A stretch of 25,543 bases of DNA, from assembly GCA_030696435.1 (NCBI GenBank), contig JAUYSF010000249.1, forward strand, positions 1 through 25,543, written 5' to 3'. A program made the position numbers and the translations under genes. Positions 24,580 to 25,543 of the stretch are shown piece after piece (the stretch's first letter is position 1; the number at the start of each line of letters is the position of its first letter). Source of the DNA: Desulfoprunum sp. (GTDB lineage Bacteria; Desulfobacterota; Desulfobulbia; Desulfobulbales; Desulfocapsaceae). The notes under the pieces are model-generated. The model searched no databases. It was not told the DNA's origin and was given only the letters and a program-made list of their open reading frames with translations.

Positions 24580-25543
24580 TCAATCGAACACCCCCTGAAT
24601 CTGCCTATCGATCCCTTGCTTTTCCAGGACAAGCCGCTGCAATTCAGCGCCATCTCCCTTTGACTGGGCATCGGCTATCTGCCCCTGCAGCTCTTCCGAT
24701 GAACGGAGCAACTGGAAACGCTGCAGCCAATCAAGGAGCTCTGTCAGTTCTTCCTCGGGGGTAGCGGAAAGCGCATTGCTGCCACTGCGATCCGGAGCCT
24801 TCAGCAGCAGCTCGGTGACAAGACTTCGCTCCGCACCTTCCGGCAAAACACTGAGCAGTTCCTCCGGCTCAACCTCCGGATTTTTTTTCAACATGGCCTG
24901 CAGTTGCAAGAAAAGGATCTCGCCCATACCACCAGTGAGACACGATCGCAGACCACCCTCGGCCAGCCTGTAGAAATATTGAGGATAAAACAGCATGAAG
25001 CTGACAAGATGCCGCTGGGCCGTTGTCAGTGGGGCGATACGCTCCTCGTGGGGTTTTGCAGCTCCGGGAACCTGTATTTTTTTTAACTCTGGACCACTAT
25101 TGAGCAGGGTTTCCATCTGTCTCTGAGGGAGCCCAAGTTTTTCACTGAAATGGGCGATAATCACGGAGCGTTGCAAAGGTGTGGCGGCAGCTTCCACCAA
25201 GGGTTTGAGCTCTTCAACTATCTTACTCTTGCCATTGAGGGTGAGCCCGTGTTCCCGTATCAGCTGAGCCAGGACGAATTCGGGCAGAGATTCGGCCTGG
25301 TCGAATAGCTTCTGCAATGCCCCGAGTCCCTCCTGCCGGACAAAGGTATCAGGGTCGTGCCCGGCAGGCAGAAGGGCCACCCGACCGGTCATCTGTTCTG
25401 CCAGAAAATGAGGCACGGCCCGTACCGCCGCCTTTGTCCCCGCAACATCTCCGTCAAAGAGCAGGATCGCCTCAGGCACAAAACGTTTGAGCAGACGCAG
25501 CTGCTCACGGGTCAAGGCCGTTCCCAGAGGGGCCACGACGTTG
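24580..25543 (-). CDS. dnaG: DNA primase DnaG, C-terminal part (5' end beyond window)
   Basis: The frame is open through the right edge, so only the last 321 residues are present. The visible start NVVAPLGTALTREQ and the following ILLFDGDVAGTKAA are the end of the Toprim catalytic core, with the DGD metal-binding acids. After it come the helical segment HDPDTFVRQEG and a C-terminal region of about 130 residues that should bind the replicative helicase DnaB. DnaG makes RNA primers on the lagging strand. It ends 199 bases before rpoD on the same strand. A GTG inside the Toprim domain should not be taken as the start. Confidence 0.95.
   Translation of the reverse strand, partial: NVVAPLGTALTREQLRLLKRFVPEAILLFDGDVAGTKAAVRAVPHFLAEQMTGRVALLPAGHDPDTFVRQEGLGALQKLFDQAESLPEFVLAQLIREHGLTLNGKSKIVEELKPLVEAAATPLQRSVIIAHFSEKLGLPQRQMETLLNSGPELKKIQVPGAAKPHEERIAPLTTAQRHLVSFMLFYPQYFYRLAEGGLRSCLTGGMGEILFLQLQAMLKKNPEVEPEELLSVLPEGAERSLVTELLLKAPDRSGSNALSATPEEELTELLDWLQRFQLLRSSEELQGQIADAQSKGDGAELQRLVLEKQGIDRQIQGVFD

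Noticed and set aside
24580..25536. dnaG as a complete short gene from GTG 25536
   Set aside because: The frame is open to the right edge and the GTG is inside the Toprim domain, so this is a gene cut by the window.

Overview
The window looks like a chromosomal stretch from a sulfate-reducing bacterium of the Desulfobacterota, most likely Desulfobulbales-like. The basis is a dissimilatory sulfite reductase operon (dsrA-dsrB-dsrD) with intact siroheme/[4Fe-4S] cysteine motifs, surrounded by Gram-negative housekeeping genes: a fused secDF, the LPS-Kdo gene kdsD, and dnaG-rpoD. The lineage is inferred from gene content; no search was run. No tRNA, rRNA, CRISPR array, insertion sequence or prophage gene is visible.

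Layout. (1) 1-2158, minus strand: a translationally coupled APH-like phosphotransferase and P-loop kinase, usually one fused protein, then a NIL-domain 2x[4Fe-4S] ferredoxin that runs off the left edge. (2) 2358-7281, plus strand: larB, then secDF with a good promoter, a YkgJ-type cysteine-cluster protein and a HAD phosphatase. (3) 7267-11117: a divergent pair. A cyclic-nucleotide-binding/DUF4388 protein reads leftward. A large single-pass membrane protein reads rightward; its N-terminus looks like a ubiquitin-conjugating (E2/UBC) domain and its C-terminal half carries five Trp-marked helical repeats of about 54 residues. (4) 11171-12142, minus: kdsD, then a 498-bp regulatory region rich in inverted and direct repeats. 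(5) 12641-15172, plus: metK and ahcY, the make-and-recycle pair for S-adenosylmethionine, ended by a clear terminator. (6) 15254-18863, minus: dsrA-dsrB-dsrD with a terminator, then a short biotin-protein ligase. (7) 19150-22641, minus: pgi, rpe and dprA. (8) 22728-25543, minus: rpoD and the 3' part of dnaG, the order of the macromolecular-synthesis operon.

How they fit together. dsrABD carries out the terminal sulfite reduction of sulfate respiration. metK/ahcY supply and clear the methyl-transfer cofactor. pgi/rpe serve hexose and pentose phosphate interconversion. kdsD provides the Kdo precursor of the outer membrane, and secDF drives late protein export.

The strongest candidate for something undescribed is the E2-like membrane protein at 8604-11117. 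It keeps the E2 order PP, HP(N/D), ICL with a Cys, but has no E1, ubiquitin-like or deubiquitinase gene beside it. The next most useful observations are a paired 15-bp motif flanking a near-consensus dsrA promoter, a perfect hairpin between dsrB and dsrD, and a DRR-rich tract near the N-terminus of RpoD.
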